From NCBI GenBank assembly GCA_018268135.1, contig JAFDXD010000120.1, positions 81,459 to 145,458 of the forward strand: a stretch of DNA of 64,000 nt, in the 5' to 3' direction. The notes beneath the pieces were generated by a model. That model was not told the origin of the DNA and ran no database searches. It saw only the letters and a program-made list of their open reading frames with translations. Of the stretch, positions 45,928-53,966 are shown piece by piece (the stretch's first letter is position 1; each line of letters starts with the position of its first letter). The DNA is from Bacteroidota bacterium. Its GTDB lineage: Bacteria; Bacteroidota; Bacteroidia; Chitinophagales; Chitinophagaceae. A program made the position numbers and the translations under genes.

Positions 45928-46105
45928 GGAATTAAAAAAAGACAATTCATTACTTTCCGAACTTCGTGTTATCAGAAATAAGATTAGCGAAGAATTAAAA
46001 GGTTTGACTACAGAGCAAATTGTTGACTACTTGAAAACGAAGAAAACGCTGCACCCAAAAAACAGTTTTACATCAAGTGGGGAAAATTGCAAAAATCTAC
46101 AATAG
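45917..46105 (+). CDS. Small antitoxin-like partner of the PIN protein
   Basis: 62 residues: MKIKELKKDNSLLSELRVIR, NKISEELKGLTTEQIVDYLK, then TKKTLHPKNSF and a Ser/Asn-rich end. Charged and helical, with no HTH seen, overlapping the toxin gene by 11 nt. The position and size suggest the cognate antitoxin. The tail after KKTLHP looks unlike the rest: removing one A from the A6 run there would give HPKTVLHQVGKIAKIYNSS instead, so a frameshift is possible. Confidence 0.6.
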   Translation: MKIKELKKDNSLLSELRVIRNKISEELKGLTTEQIVDYLKTKKTLHPKNSFTSSGENCKNLQ

Positions 46106-46185
46106 TTCTTAGTTTAAACATCAGAAATATAAAAATTTGTTACGTAATTGTTTTGTAAATAGTACATGTTGGCTACTTGGGCTTG

Positions 46186-46764
46186 TTATTTATTCAGTAT
46201 TTCCATAATTTCCAAAAGGTCTTTTTTCATATCAAGCCAATATTTAAGTTTATTATCAATTACTTGCTGAATGTTTGCATTTTCTTTGAAAAAATTTTTC
46301 AACTCTTTTTTGAATTTATTTGTTAGCCTGCCCGGCAGAAAAAGATAATCATTATTTGGCTTTTCAAAAGTGTAAAACACTTGTTGAGAAGCCATAGAAT
46401 AACCGCTACCTGCTGTATATAAACCATATTGATAAAGGCTAGCTTTATTGCCCAAATATACAGGCGTAAGAAATTTCAGTGAGCCATCTTTAGTCGGCTT
46501 TGAAAGAAATATATATGTGTTGCTATTGTCAGTTAACCCATAGCCTTTTATATCTTTTGGAGTAAAGCGGTTTGTATGATTGTTGCTTTCAATAACCTCA
46601 ATCATGTTGGTAAAATTGTTTTGTCCAAAAAAGCCTTTAGGAAAATTAATTTTCGCTACAATTGTGTCATTATTTTGGGAAATATAGTATCCATTAGGCT
46701 TATATTGAGCATTACTACTTACTAGTGCCAGTAGGGTAACCATTGTCAAGGAAAATTGCTTCAT
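46186..46764 (-). CDS. Secreted protein of unknown function
   Basis: 192 residues with a signal peptide (KQFSLTMVTLLALVSSNAQ; Gln at the mature end). The mature part is beta-rich at first (YKPNGYYISQNNDTIVAKIN, IKGYGLTDNSNTYIFLSKPT) and ends in a Lys-rich helical segment (LTNKFKKELKNFFKENANIQ, LDMKKDLLEIMEILNK). No family recognised; the layout resembles Bacteroidota envelope proteins. Located just before the large non-coding repeat region. Confidence 0.72.
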   Translation of the reverse strand: MKQFSLTMVTLLALVSSNAQYKPNGYYISQNNDTIVAKINFPKGFFGQNNFTNMIEVIESNNHTNRFTPKDIKGYGLTDNSNTYIFLSKPTKDGSLKFLTPVYLGNKASLYQYGLYTAGSGYSMASQQVFYTFEKPNNDYLFLPGRLTNKFKKELKNFFKENANIQQVIDNKLKYWLDMKKDLLEIMEILNK

Positions 46765-46998
46765 ATTATTGAATGTAAAATTTTAAAATTGTTATTCATA
46801 TGGCCTTGTGGTAATTTGCCATAACTACTTTTGTTTTCAAATATAAAGTATATAAAGGCACTTTTAATTATGGGTAGTAGATTCATGTAAAAAAGATATG
46901 GATAATACATTTTTACAAAAACTGTGACTAGTTAGCAGTGTATTTTTAGCAAGGCTAATTTAAAAGCAGAGCCTCGAAAAAATATTTTCAATTTGGTT

Positions 46999-47695
46999 TT
47001 TGTTCGACCCCTCCGGGGTCGTATTCTGTGATTATAACCTTATCTATCAACATTTGAACCCTTCGGGTTCTTAGATTTAATTCATTCAAACAAATTTTAT
47101 TGACTTGGTTTATTACTTTTATCCCGAAGGGATTTAATGTTGATAGAAAATGATGTGAACCAAGAAGGGGCGAACCCAACGGGGTTGAATGTTGCGATTA
47201 TTTTTTTTTCATAAAACATTTGAATACTTCAGTTTCTCAATTTTAATTCATTCAAACAAATTTTATTGCCTTGGTTTATTTTTTTATGCCGAAGGGATTT
47301 GACGTTGATAGAAAATGAATGCAGACAAAGGTGGGGCGACCCCAACGGGGTCGAATGTTGCGATTATTATCTTTTCTATAAACATTTGAACACTTCGGGT
47401 TCTTAGATTTAATCAATTCAAACAAATTTTATTGCCTTGGTTTATTTTTTTATCCCGAAGGGATTTGATGTTGATAGAAAATGAATGCAGACAAAGGTGG
47501 GACGAACCTAGGAGGGGTTGAATGTTGCGATTATTATTTATTCTATAAACATTTGAACCCTAAGGGTTCTCAGATTCAATTCATTCAAACAAATTTTATT
47601 GCCTTGGTTTATTTTTTTATACCGAAGGGATTTAATGTTGATAGAACATGTATGTAAACAAGTGAGGGGTGACCCCTCCGGGGTCGAATGAAAGA
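46999..47695 (+). repeat. Tandem array of 166-bp palindromic units
   Basis: A partial unit (46999-47048) and four units starting at 47049, 47215, 47381 and 47548, spaced 166, 166 and 167 bp; the last is shortened. Each unit has GAACCCTTCGGGTTC-type and CCCGAAGGGA-type hairpins and an A+T-rich core (TTCAAACAAATTTTATTG). TCTATCAACATT (47043-47054) and AATGTTGATAGA (47136-47147) form a larger inverted repeat. Both array ends carry the palindrome GACCCCTCCGGGGTC (47006-47020, 47671-47685). Resembles REP/BIME elements, but no associated transposase is here. The flanking 46765-46998 stretch shows nothing. Confidence 0.88.
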
Positions 47696-47820
47696 TGGCG
47701 TTCTTCGGGTACTATAAACAAATCCATTCCATCTTTTCGTCTTACTCATGGTTCATTATTTTTATTTTTTTACGCTCCATTTATATTATCAAAATATGGG
47801 TATGATTTTGTTATAAACGG

Positions 47821-47937
47821 CGAGGTGCAACTTTTACTTGCGTGAGGGATAGAAGCGGCTACCCCGGTGAGGCTTTGTGCAGAGCTATTGTGCCGGAGTA
47901 GTAGCGGATAGCCCGGCCTTTGGCACGCCCTATTTTT
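47821..47937. repeat. GC-rich structured intergenic element
   Basis: GC-rich against an AT-rich background: GCGTGAGGGATAGAAGCGGC, TACCCCGGTGAGGCTTTG, GTGCCGGAGTAGTAGCGGAT, AGCCCGGCCTTTGGCACGCC. On the minus strand it reads GGGCGTGCC...GGGCTATCCGCTACTACTCC and ends near TCTATCCCTCACGC, a pattern I recall from intergenic elements common in Bacteroidota. Arms AGCGGCTACCCCGG and AGCGGATAGCCCGG are direct-like. Function and transcription are unknown. 47696-47820 holds no gene. Confidence 0.55.
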
Positions 47938-47953
47938 TTTAAAAAAACATGCT

Positions 47954-47985
47954 TTTGGCTAATCCCCTATTTCAGATTAATTTTG
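47954..47985 (+). promoter_or_regulatory. Promoter of lpdA
   Basis: TTTG (47954-47957), 20-nt spacer, TAATTTTG (47978-47985): the best match to the Bacteroidota consensus in the window. lpdA ATG at 48024. Confidence 0.75.
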
Positions 47986-48023
47986 CAAGCAATTATTAAA
48001 AATAAAAAATAAAAAAATTAGTT

Positions 48024-49412
48024 ATGGCATACGACGTAATAGTATTAGGAAGTGGCCCGGGAGGCTATCCTGCAGCAATTAGAGCGAGCCAATTAGGTAA
48101 AAAAGTAGCTATTGTAGAACGGGAAAGCCTTGGTGGTATTTGCCTTAACTGGGGTTGCATACCTACTAAAGCTTTGCTTAAAAGCGCCAATGTATTTGAA
48201 TATGCAAAACATGCGGCTGATTATGGAATTAATATTGCCAACCCTCAGCAAGACTTTGGCGGAGTAATTGGCAGGAGCCGTGGTGTAGCAGATAAAATGA
48301 GTAAGGGTATCCAGTTTTTGATGAAGAAAAATAAGATAGACGTGATAATGGGTACCGGCAAACTGGTAGCTGCAAATAAAATGGAAATAACGGCTGCGGA
48401 TAACAGCAAACGGACACTGGAAGCTAAAAATATTATTTTGGCACTTGGTGCAAGGGCAAAACAATTGCCTACTATGCCCATTGATGGTAAAAAAATAATT
48501 GGATACAGAGAAGCCATGTCTATTACCACTCAGCCTAAAAGCATGATTGTATGCGGCAGTGGCGCTATTGGTAGTGAGTTTGCTTATTTTTATAATAGTA
48601 TGGGCACCAAGGTTACCATTGTAGAGTTTATGCCGAGGATAGTACCTGTAGAAGATGAAGATATTAGCAAGGAGCTTGAAAAACAATTTAAAAAACAAGG
48701 TATTGGTGTAATGACAAGCAGTGAAGTGCTAAAGGTTGACACTTCGGGAGCTGGTGTAAAAGCTACCGTAAAAACTGCTGATGGTGAAGTAACGCTCGAG
48801 GCTGATATTTTGCTTAGTGCTGTAGGCGTAGTGGCCAACCTTGAAAATGTGGGACTGGAAGCCCTGGGTGTAAAAACAGATAAAGGAAAAATAATTGTAG
48901 ATGCCAACCAGCAAACAAGTGTGCCAGGCTTATATGCCATTGGCGATTGCACACCCGGCCAGGCCCTGGCACATGTGGCAAGCAAAGAGGGCATTAATGC
49001 TGCAGAGCATTTGAGTGGCCATAAGCCGGAGCCTATTGATTACAACAACATTCCGGGATGTACCTACTGCTCTCCTGAGGTAGCTTCTGTAGGCTTTACC
49101 GAAAAAGCTGCAAAGGATGCAGGCTATGAAATTAAAGTGGGCAAATTTCCATTTATTGCCAGCGGAAAAGCTGTAGCAGCAGGCGCCACAGAAGGATTTG
49201 TAAAAGTAATATACGATGCAAAATATGGCGAATTTTTAGGCTGCCACATGATTGGGATGAATGTAACTGAGATGATTGCAGAAGCAGTTGTGGCCCGAAA
49301 ATTAGAAACTACCGGCCACGAAATATTGAATGCAATACATCCACACCCTACCATGAGCGAAGCTTTAAAAGAAGCTACTGCTGTGGCTTATGGTGAAGCT
49401 ACTGACATTTAA
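48024..49412 (+). CDS. lpdA: Dihydrolipoyl dehydrogenase
   Basis: 462 residues. FAD site VIVLGSGPGGYPAAIRASQL, redox-active disulfide GGICLNWGCIPTKALLK (Cys about 41 and 46), NAD site MIVCGSGAIGSEFAYFYNSM, YAIGDCTPGQALAHVASKEG, and the C-terminal His-Glu pair in HPHPTMSEALK. Re-oxidises dihydrolipoamide of 2-oxoacid dehydrogenases and glycine cleavage. Not clustered with E1/E2 genes. Ends in a strong terminator. Confidence 0.97.
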   Translation: MAYDVIVLGSGPGGYPAAIRASQLGKKVAIVERESLGGICLNWGCIPTKALLKSANVFEYAKHAADYGINIANPQQDFGGVIGRSRGVADKMSKGIQFLMKKNKIDVIMGTGKLVAANKMEITAADNSKRTLEAKNIILALGARAKQLPTMPIDGKKIIGYREAMSITTQPKSMIVCGSGAIGSEFAYFYNSMGTKVTIVEFMPRIVPVEDEDISKELEKQFKKQGIGVMTSSEVLKVDTSGAGVKATVKTADGEVTLEADILLSAVGVVANLENVGLEALGVKTDKGKIIVDANQQTSVPGLYAIGDCTPGQALAHVASKEGINAAEHLSGHKPEPIDYNNIPGCTYCSPEVASVGFTEKAAKDAGYEIKVGKFPFIASGKAVAAGATEGFVKVIYDAKYGEFLGCHMIGMNVTEMIAEAVVARKLETTGHEILNAIHPHPTMSEALKEATAVAYGEATDI

Positions 49413-49438
49413 AAAAATACAAAAAGTACTATTATACA

Positions 49439-49476
49439 AAGAGCCGCTGTCAATACATGAAGCGGCTCTTGTTTTT
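49439..49476 (+). terminator. Intrinsic terminator after lpdA
   Basis: Perfect 10-bp stem AAGAGCCGCT / AGCGGCTCTT around a 12-nt loop, then GTTTTT. Lies between convergent lpdA and the DUF4197 gene. Confidence 0.85.
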
Positions 49477-49493
49477 CACCTTTAACCAAACTA

Positions 49494-50267
49494 CTATTTT
49501 GTAAATACTTTTTGAAGCAGGCCGGTAACCCTGGCCGAAGGGTCTTTGCGAATTTTTTGCTCCTCCTGCCCTATTGAATAAAATATACCTGATAATGCTT
49601 TTTCAGTTACATAAGCCGTCAGGTCTGTATTAACTTTTTGCCCCGAAAATGGAATTTTATTGTAAGCCGTAAACACATCTTTCCAATAACCGGTTGCATT
49701 TACTTTTGCTAATGATGAATCAATTACAGGGCGCATTTTTTGTGTAAGCTGAGCGGTGGTTGTTTTCTTTAAATAATCTGTAGCGGCATTATCAGATCCC
49801 TGCAATATTTTTAAGCCATCACTTAAGGTCATTTGCGATATGGCGTTGATAAAAATATTTGTAATACCACTTGCGGCATCTTCTGCTGCCCGGTTCATAG
49901 AGAGTATTGCATTATCTACCAAATTTCCCATACCCAGTTGCCTTAGGGTTTTTTCGGCTTTTTGTGCCTCGGCAGGCATTAATATTTTGATGGCGGCATT
50001 TTTAAAAAAGCCATCTGTAACTCCTAAATTTTTAGAAGTATTTTTTGCGCCAATACTTAGCGCTTCTTTTAATCCACTAATGATTTCATCATTACTTAAA
50101 CCCTTTCCCAAAACGCCTTGTGAGGCTCCTTTATTTTTACCGGGCAATGTAAGTACATTGTTGTTACTATCTTTATTGACTACTTTATTTAATTTACCCA
50201 ATATACCTTGCCCAAATGATACGGTAAATGAAAACAGGAAAAATAAAAAGAGAGTATAAATTTTCAT
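49494..50267 (-). CDS. Secreted DUF4197 protein
   Basis: 257 residues from the ATG at 50265-50267 (MKIYTLFLFFLFSFTVSFGQ, signal peptide with Gln at the end); the adjacent Met at 50270 or a further upstream start is possible. DUF4197 domain: LSNDEIISGLKEALSIGAKN, FFKNAAIKILMPAEAQKAEK, MTLSDGLKILQGSDNAATDY, QKMRPVIDSSL, AYVTEKALSGIFYSIGQEEQ. Helical periplasmic family found across Gram-negative bacteria; function unknown. Confidence 0.85.
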   Translation of the reverse strand: MKIYTLFLFFLFSFTVSFGQGILGKLNKVVNKDSNNNVLTLPGKNKGASQGVLGKGLSNDEIISGLKEALSIGAKNTSKNLGVTDGFFKNAAIKILMPAEAQKAEKTLRQLGMGNLVDNAILSMNRAAEDAASGITNIFINAISQMTLSDGLKILQGSDNAATDYLKKTTTAQLTQKMRPVIDSSLAKVNATGYWKDVFTAYNKIPFSGQKVNTDLTAYVTEKALSGIFYSIGQEEQKIRKDPSARVTGLLQKVFTK

Positions 50268-50393
50268 CATAATGTTTTTAATAAAGTTAGACTGCAAAAG
50301 TACCGGCATGTTTGCTTACAAAAGCGTTAAATTATATTAACAGAATGGGATTAGGTAGAATGAGCACAAAACAGGTTTTTAATTTTTTTATAG

Positions 50394-50470
50394 AGCCTTT
50401 GATTTTTTTGGTTACATTTTGTATCTGCACAAAAAGTAAACAATGCTTTGAAATTAAAATACCTAATACT
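50394..50470 (+). repeat. Dispersed intergenic repeat, family 1 copy C
   Basis: GATTTTTTTGGTTACATTTT, an imperfect hairpin (GTTACATTTTGT / ACAAAAAGTAAAC), and GCTTTGAAATTAAAATACCT in the place of the conserved 3' block. Lies in the divergent gap between the DUF4197 gene and the saccharopine dehydrogenase-like gene. Confidence 0.72.
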
Positions 50471-50514
50471 GTAACAGAAAAATATGTACCATTGTAAACA
50501 AAAAATAACATTAT

Positions 50515-51642
50515 ATGAAAATTGGCGTATTAGGAGCAGGTATGGTGGGTAGAACCATTGCAAAAGATCTTGCCAAAAATTTTGATGTAACCTCATTTGA
50601 CATAAGTGAAGCAAATCTTAGCCTTTTACATTCCTCTGAAAATATTCATACCATCCCATCAGATTTAACTGATACAGGCCAGTATGCTCAAATGCTAAAA
50701 CCCTTTGACATGCTTGTAAATGCTGTGCCGGGTTTTATGGGATATAAAACTTTAGAAGCTATCATAAATGCAGGTAAAAATGTAGTGGATATATCTTTTT
50801 TTCCGGAAGATGCCTTACAACTCAACACTCTTGCCATAGCAAACAATGTAACCGCCATTGTTGACTGCGGTGTGGCTCCGGGCATGAGCAATCTGATACT
50901 TGGTTATTATAATGAGCTAATGCAGGTAGATAGTTTTGAGTGTATGGTAGGCGGCCTGCCCAAAAAAAGAATAAAACCTTTTGAATACAAAGCTCCTTTT
51001 TCGCCGGTAGATGTAATAGAAGAATATACAAGGCCCGCAAGGTATGTAGAGAATGGGCATATAGTAACCAAACCTGCCCTTAGCGATGCCGAATTGATAG
51101 ATTTTGATTTTGTAGGAACCCTGGAAAGTTTTAATACAGATGGCTTGAGAAGTATTTTATTTACCATGAATCATATTCCCAATATGAAAGAAAAAACACT
51201 GCGGTACCCGGGGCATATAGATCTTATTAAAGCATTTGAACAAGCCGGTTTTTTTAGCAATGAAATAATAAATGTAAAAGGAAATAAAATCCGTGCAATA
51301 GATTTTACCACTTCCCTGTTATTTGATAAATGGAAACTTGAGCCCGAAGAGGCAGAGTTTACATTAATGAAAATTATCCTCACCGGAAAAATGGAAGGAA
51401 AACAAACTAAGGTGGAATATTTTTTATATGATGAATATGATGCTGTTTCCAAAACGGCATCTATGAGCCGAACTACGGGTTATACCTGCACTGCTGCTGT
51501 AAATCTTATTATTGAAAAAAAGTTTACTGCTAAAGGTGTATTTCCGCCGGAGCTGATTGCAAAAGAAAAAGGATGTTTTGAATTTATTATCAACTACCTG
51601 CGTGAGAGGAATGTAGTGTATAAAAAAACAATTAGTAATTAA
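50515..51642 (+). CDS. Saccharopine dehydrogenase family protein
   Basis: 375 residues. Rossmann NAD(P) site MKIGVLGAGMVGRTIAKDLA, then NAVPGFMGYKTLEAIINAGK and VDCGVAPGMSNLILGYYNEL, motifs shared with Lys9-type saccharopine reductases. Cytosolic oxidoreductase; the true substrate in Bacteroidota (lysine breakdown intermediate or another amino acid adduct) is not decided by sequence. Alone on its strand; the stop is 2 nt from the end of the convergent M43 protease gene. Confidence 0.88.
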   Translation: MKIGVLGAGMVGRTIAKDLAKNFDVTSFDISEANLSLLHSSENIHTIPSDLTDTGQYAQMLKPFDMLVNAVPGFMGYKTLEAIINAGKNVVDISFFPEDALQLNTLAIANNVTAIVDCGVAPGMSNLILGYYNELMQVDSFECMVGGLPKKRIKPFEYKAPFSPVDVIEEYTRPARYVENGHIVTKPALSDAELIDFDFVGTLESFNTDGLRSILFTMNHIPNMKEKTLRYPGHIDLIKAFEQAGFFSNEIINVKGNKIRAIDFTTSLLFDKWKLEPEEAEFTLMKIILTGKMEGKQTKVEYFLYDEYDAVSKTASMSRTTGYTCTAAVNLIIEKKFTAKGVFPPELIAKEKGCFEFIINYLRERNVVYKKTISN

Positions 51643-51644
51643 CA

Positions 51645-52886
51645 TTACAACTTAACAAACTTACATATTTTTCTTGTGGAGCTTTGCCCTACCTGCAAAA
51701 TGTACATACCGGGTGCAAGACTACTCACATCTACTTTAGCAGAACTGGCCTGCAATGTTTGCTTCATCACTACCTTGCCTGTGGCAGAGTAAATAAGTAA
51801 TGGCTGGCCATTTAAGATTACATTTTCATCTGAAGTAATATTGATGATACTACTAGCGGGGTTGGGAAAAACTTTTATACCTGATGATTCCTTATGAACA
51901 TTATTAACAGGCCCGGCAGTGGCCTTGCTGGTATCTTGTGGCAGTGGCCCTGCAGTTGCCAAAGAAGCATCGCAGGCAAATGAATTTAAAAAAGAATTTC
52001 GCAAACCATTTTTTGCAAATAGTGATCTCATTTTCATTTTTTGCCCCTGTGTAAACATACTCATGCAGGCATCATCTGTAAAGTCCATAAAATCCATAAA
52101 CATATCGCCATCACTATTGGGTGAACAGCTAGTGGCATGCGGAAAACTTGGGCAATAATAATTTGCAAACCGCTGCCTTGGAGTATCATCTACACCATCG
52201 CTTCCACAATCTTCGTCGCCCCATAAATGTTTTAAACCTAACCAATGACCAATTTCATGCGTGGCGGTACGGCCCATATTAAATTCAGTACGCACATTGC
52301 CCGTATTACCAAATACATCAAAATTGATAACCACTCCATCTTTATCTGCCGGGCCACCCGGCATGGTAGCAAAGCCAAGGCTTCGGCCAAAAATATAGCA
52401 TACCCATATATTGAGATATTTTTTACAATCCCAGGCATCATCGCCTCCCTGCATGGAATACTTCATACTTTCATCTGTAAAATATGGCACAGTAGTATAT
52501 TTTCTAATAATGCCAGTGGTTTGATGGCCTGTGGGATCTACTTTGGCGAGGCAAAAATTCAGGCGGGTATCGGCCGCAAAGCTTTTGAATGCAGACGGTA
52601 TATTAGCAGCAGTTGCATTTTTGAGCCGATAATCTTCATTTAAAACTTTTATTTGCGAAATGATTTGATCGTCGCTAATGTTTTGAACAGCTGTATTAAA
52701 AATCACATGCACCACTACAGGTATATTAATAACTTCATTAGGTACCGTATCACGCCCAACTTCATTAGTAACAGTTAGTGTATTTGTGGCAACTTCAGCA
52801 GACTGCATAACGGTTCCGCACACACGCTGAGAGTAGGCCTGCAAACTTCCAAAAAATAAAAATACAACCCCGGCTATAAATTTCAT
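51645..52886 (-). CDS. M43 family zinc metalloprotease with T9SS sorting domain
   Basis: 413 residues. Signal peptide (KFIAGVVFLFFGSLQAYSQ; Gln at mature end). Catalytic domain about 55-300 with the zinc motif HEIGHWLGLKHLWG near 217 (HExxHxxGxxH), a Cys-rich region and NPDGDMFMDFMDFTDD-like NSDGDMFMDFMDFTDDACMS, placing it with pappalysin/cytophagalysin (M43). From about 335 follows a type IX sorting domain, IKVFPNPASSIINITSDEN, YSATGKVVMKQTL and LAPGMYILQV. Exported across the outer membrane, surface-bound or released. Confidence 0.94.
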   Translation of the reverse strand: MKFIAGVVFLFFGSLQAYSQRVCGTVMQSAEVATNTLTVTNEVGRDTVPNEVINIPVVVHVIFNTAVQNISDDQIISQIKVLNEDYRLKNATAANIPSAFKSFAADTRLNFCLAKVDPTGHQTTGIIRKYTTVPYFTDESMKYSMQGGDDAWDCKKYLNIWVCYIFGRSLGFATMPGGPADKDGVVINFDVFGNTGNVRTEFNMGRTATHEIGHWLGLKHLWGDEDCGSDGVDDTPRQRFANYYCPSFPHATSCSPNSDGDMFMDFMDFTDDACMSMFTQGQKMKMRSLFAKNGLRNSFLNSFACDASLATAGPLPQDTSKATAGPVNNVHKESSGIKVFPNPASSIINITSDENVILNGQPLLIYSATGKVVMKQTLQASSAKVDVSSLAPGMYILQVGQSSTRKICKFVKL

Positions 52887-53116
52887 TTTTAATTAAATCT
52901 AAAATTGAAAAAAATAGTCTTTACCGCAGATAATGGAAAATTGTAAGGATGATGCAATATTTGCATCCTGAATTGGAAGAGAGACAGCATTTACCACTTG
53001 GGGGAAAAATGGCAATAATGGCTCAGAGGTGGTTCAAATATAGGCTTAATAATTACAATAACAAAATTTTTATGATAAATGAGTAACCAGCCCCTGATAA
53101 AACAACCTCTCTTGCT

Positions 53117-53124
53117 TATTTTTG
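53117..53124 (+). promoter_or_regulatory. -7 element before the glutaminyl cyclase gene
   Basis: TATTTTTG matches TAnnTTTG, 27 nt before the ATG at 53151. No TTG at the usual -33 distance. Confidence 0.5.
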
Positions 53125-53150
53125 CACCGCTCATATATTAATTTTTATCA

Positions 53151-53960
53151 ATGAAAAAGATCTTCTTCCCAATTTTATTTTTAGCTGTGCTGGTTGCTTG
53201 CAATAATAACAATGATAATCACAACCCGGTAGTAGCACCTGTGGATTATGGCATTGCAGCCCCCACCCAAATATCTTATAACATTATTGCTGTACACCCA
53301 CACGATACGAGCGCTTATACGCAAGGGCTTCAATTATATAATGGTAAAATGTATGAAGGCACCGGCGATTTTGAAACTTCTTCTCTAAGAATAACCGATT
53401 ACAAAACGGGCAAAGTAGAAAAAAAACACATGATGGGTACCGCTAAAATTTTTGGCGAAGGCATTAATATTTTTAAAAATAAAATATATCAACTTACCTG
53501 GCAAAGTAATGTAGTGTATGAGTACGATCTTAATAATATTGATAAACCTATCAAAACATTCAACTGGCCTTACGAAGGATGGGGAATTACCAACAACGGC
53601 ACTAATTTAATTGTAAGTGATGGCAGCGCTAATTTGTATTTTGTAAATCCCGATGATTTTAAAGTAATCAATACTCTTGGCGTAGTGGATAACAACGGAC
53701 CTGTAGATCAGTTAAATGAATTAGAATACATTAACGGGTATGTATATGCCAATGTATATCAAACAGATTTTATTGTAAAAATAGATCCCGAAAATGGCCA
53801 CGTAGTAGGAAAAATGACTTTATCAAACCTGCTGAAGCCAACAGATATTGTAAAAGATCGTACAGATGTACTGAATGGAATTGCTTATGATTCTACTTCA
53901 AAAACAATGTTTATTACCGGTAAAAGATGGCCCAAGTTATTTGAATTAAAATTGAATTAA
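53151..53960 (+). CDS. Glutaminyl-peptide cyclotransferase, lipoprotein
   Basis: 269 residues, plant-type (beta-propeller) glutamine cyclotransferase. Lipoprotein signal with lipobox LVAC (Cys 17). Seen: DTSAYTQGLQLYNGKMYEGT near residue 55, GEGINIFKNKIYQLTWQSNV, WPYEGWGITNNGTNLIVSDG, VDQLNELEYINGYVYANVYQ and LNGIAYDSTSKTMFITGKRW, all characteristic. Converts N-terminal Gln to pyroglutamate on exported proteins. At least twelve secreted proteins in this window would expose such a Gln. Convergent with the methyltransferase gene, 6 nt apart. Confidence 0.93.
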   Translation: MKKIFFPILFLAVLVACNNNNDNHNPVVAPVDYGIAAPTQISYNIIAVHPHDTSAYTQGLQLYNGKMYEGTGDFETSSLRITDYKTGKVEKKHMMGTAKIFGEGINIFKNKIYQLTWQSNVVYEYDLNNIDKPIKTFNWPYEGWGITNNGTNLIVSDGSANLYFVNPDDFKVINTLGVVDNNGPVDQLNELEYINGYVYANVYQTDFIVKIDPENGHVVGKMTLSNLLKPTDIVKDRTDVLNGIAYDSTSKTMFITGKRWPKLFELKLN

Positions 53961-53966
53961 ACTACA

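Noticed and set aside
46988-47179. 63-codon minus-strand frame in the tandem array
   Set aside because: It is the translation of the palindromic repeat itself, shares its hairpins, and has no promoter or family resemblance.
46999-47695. CRISPR array
   Set aside because: Units are 166 bp with no short identical repeats and unique spacers, and no cas genes are nearby.
48093-48698. Long minus-strand frame opposite lpdA
   Set aside because: Antisense shadow of a highly conserved enzyme; its protein is low-complexity aromatic-rich with no recognisable domain.
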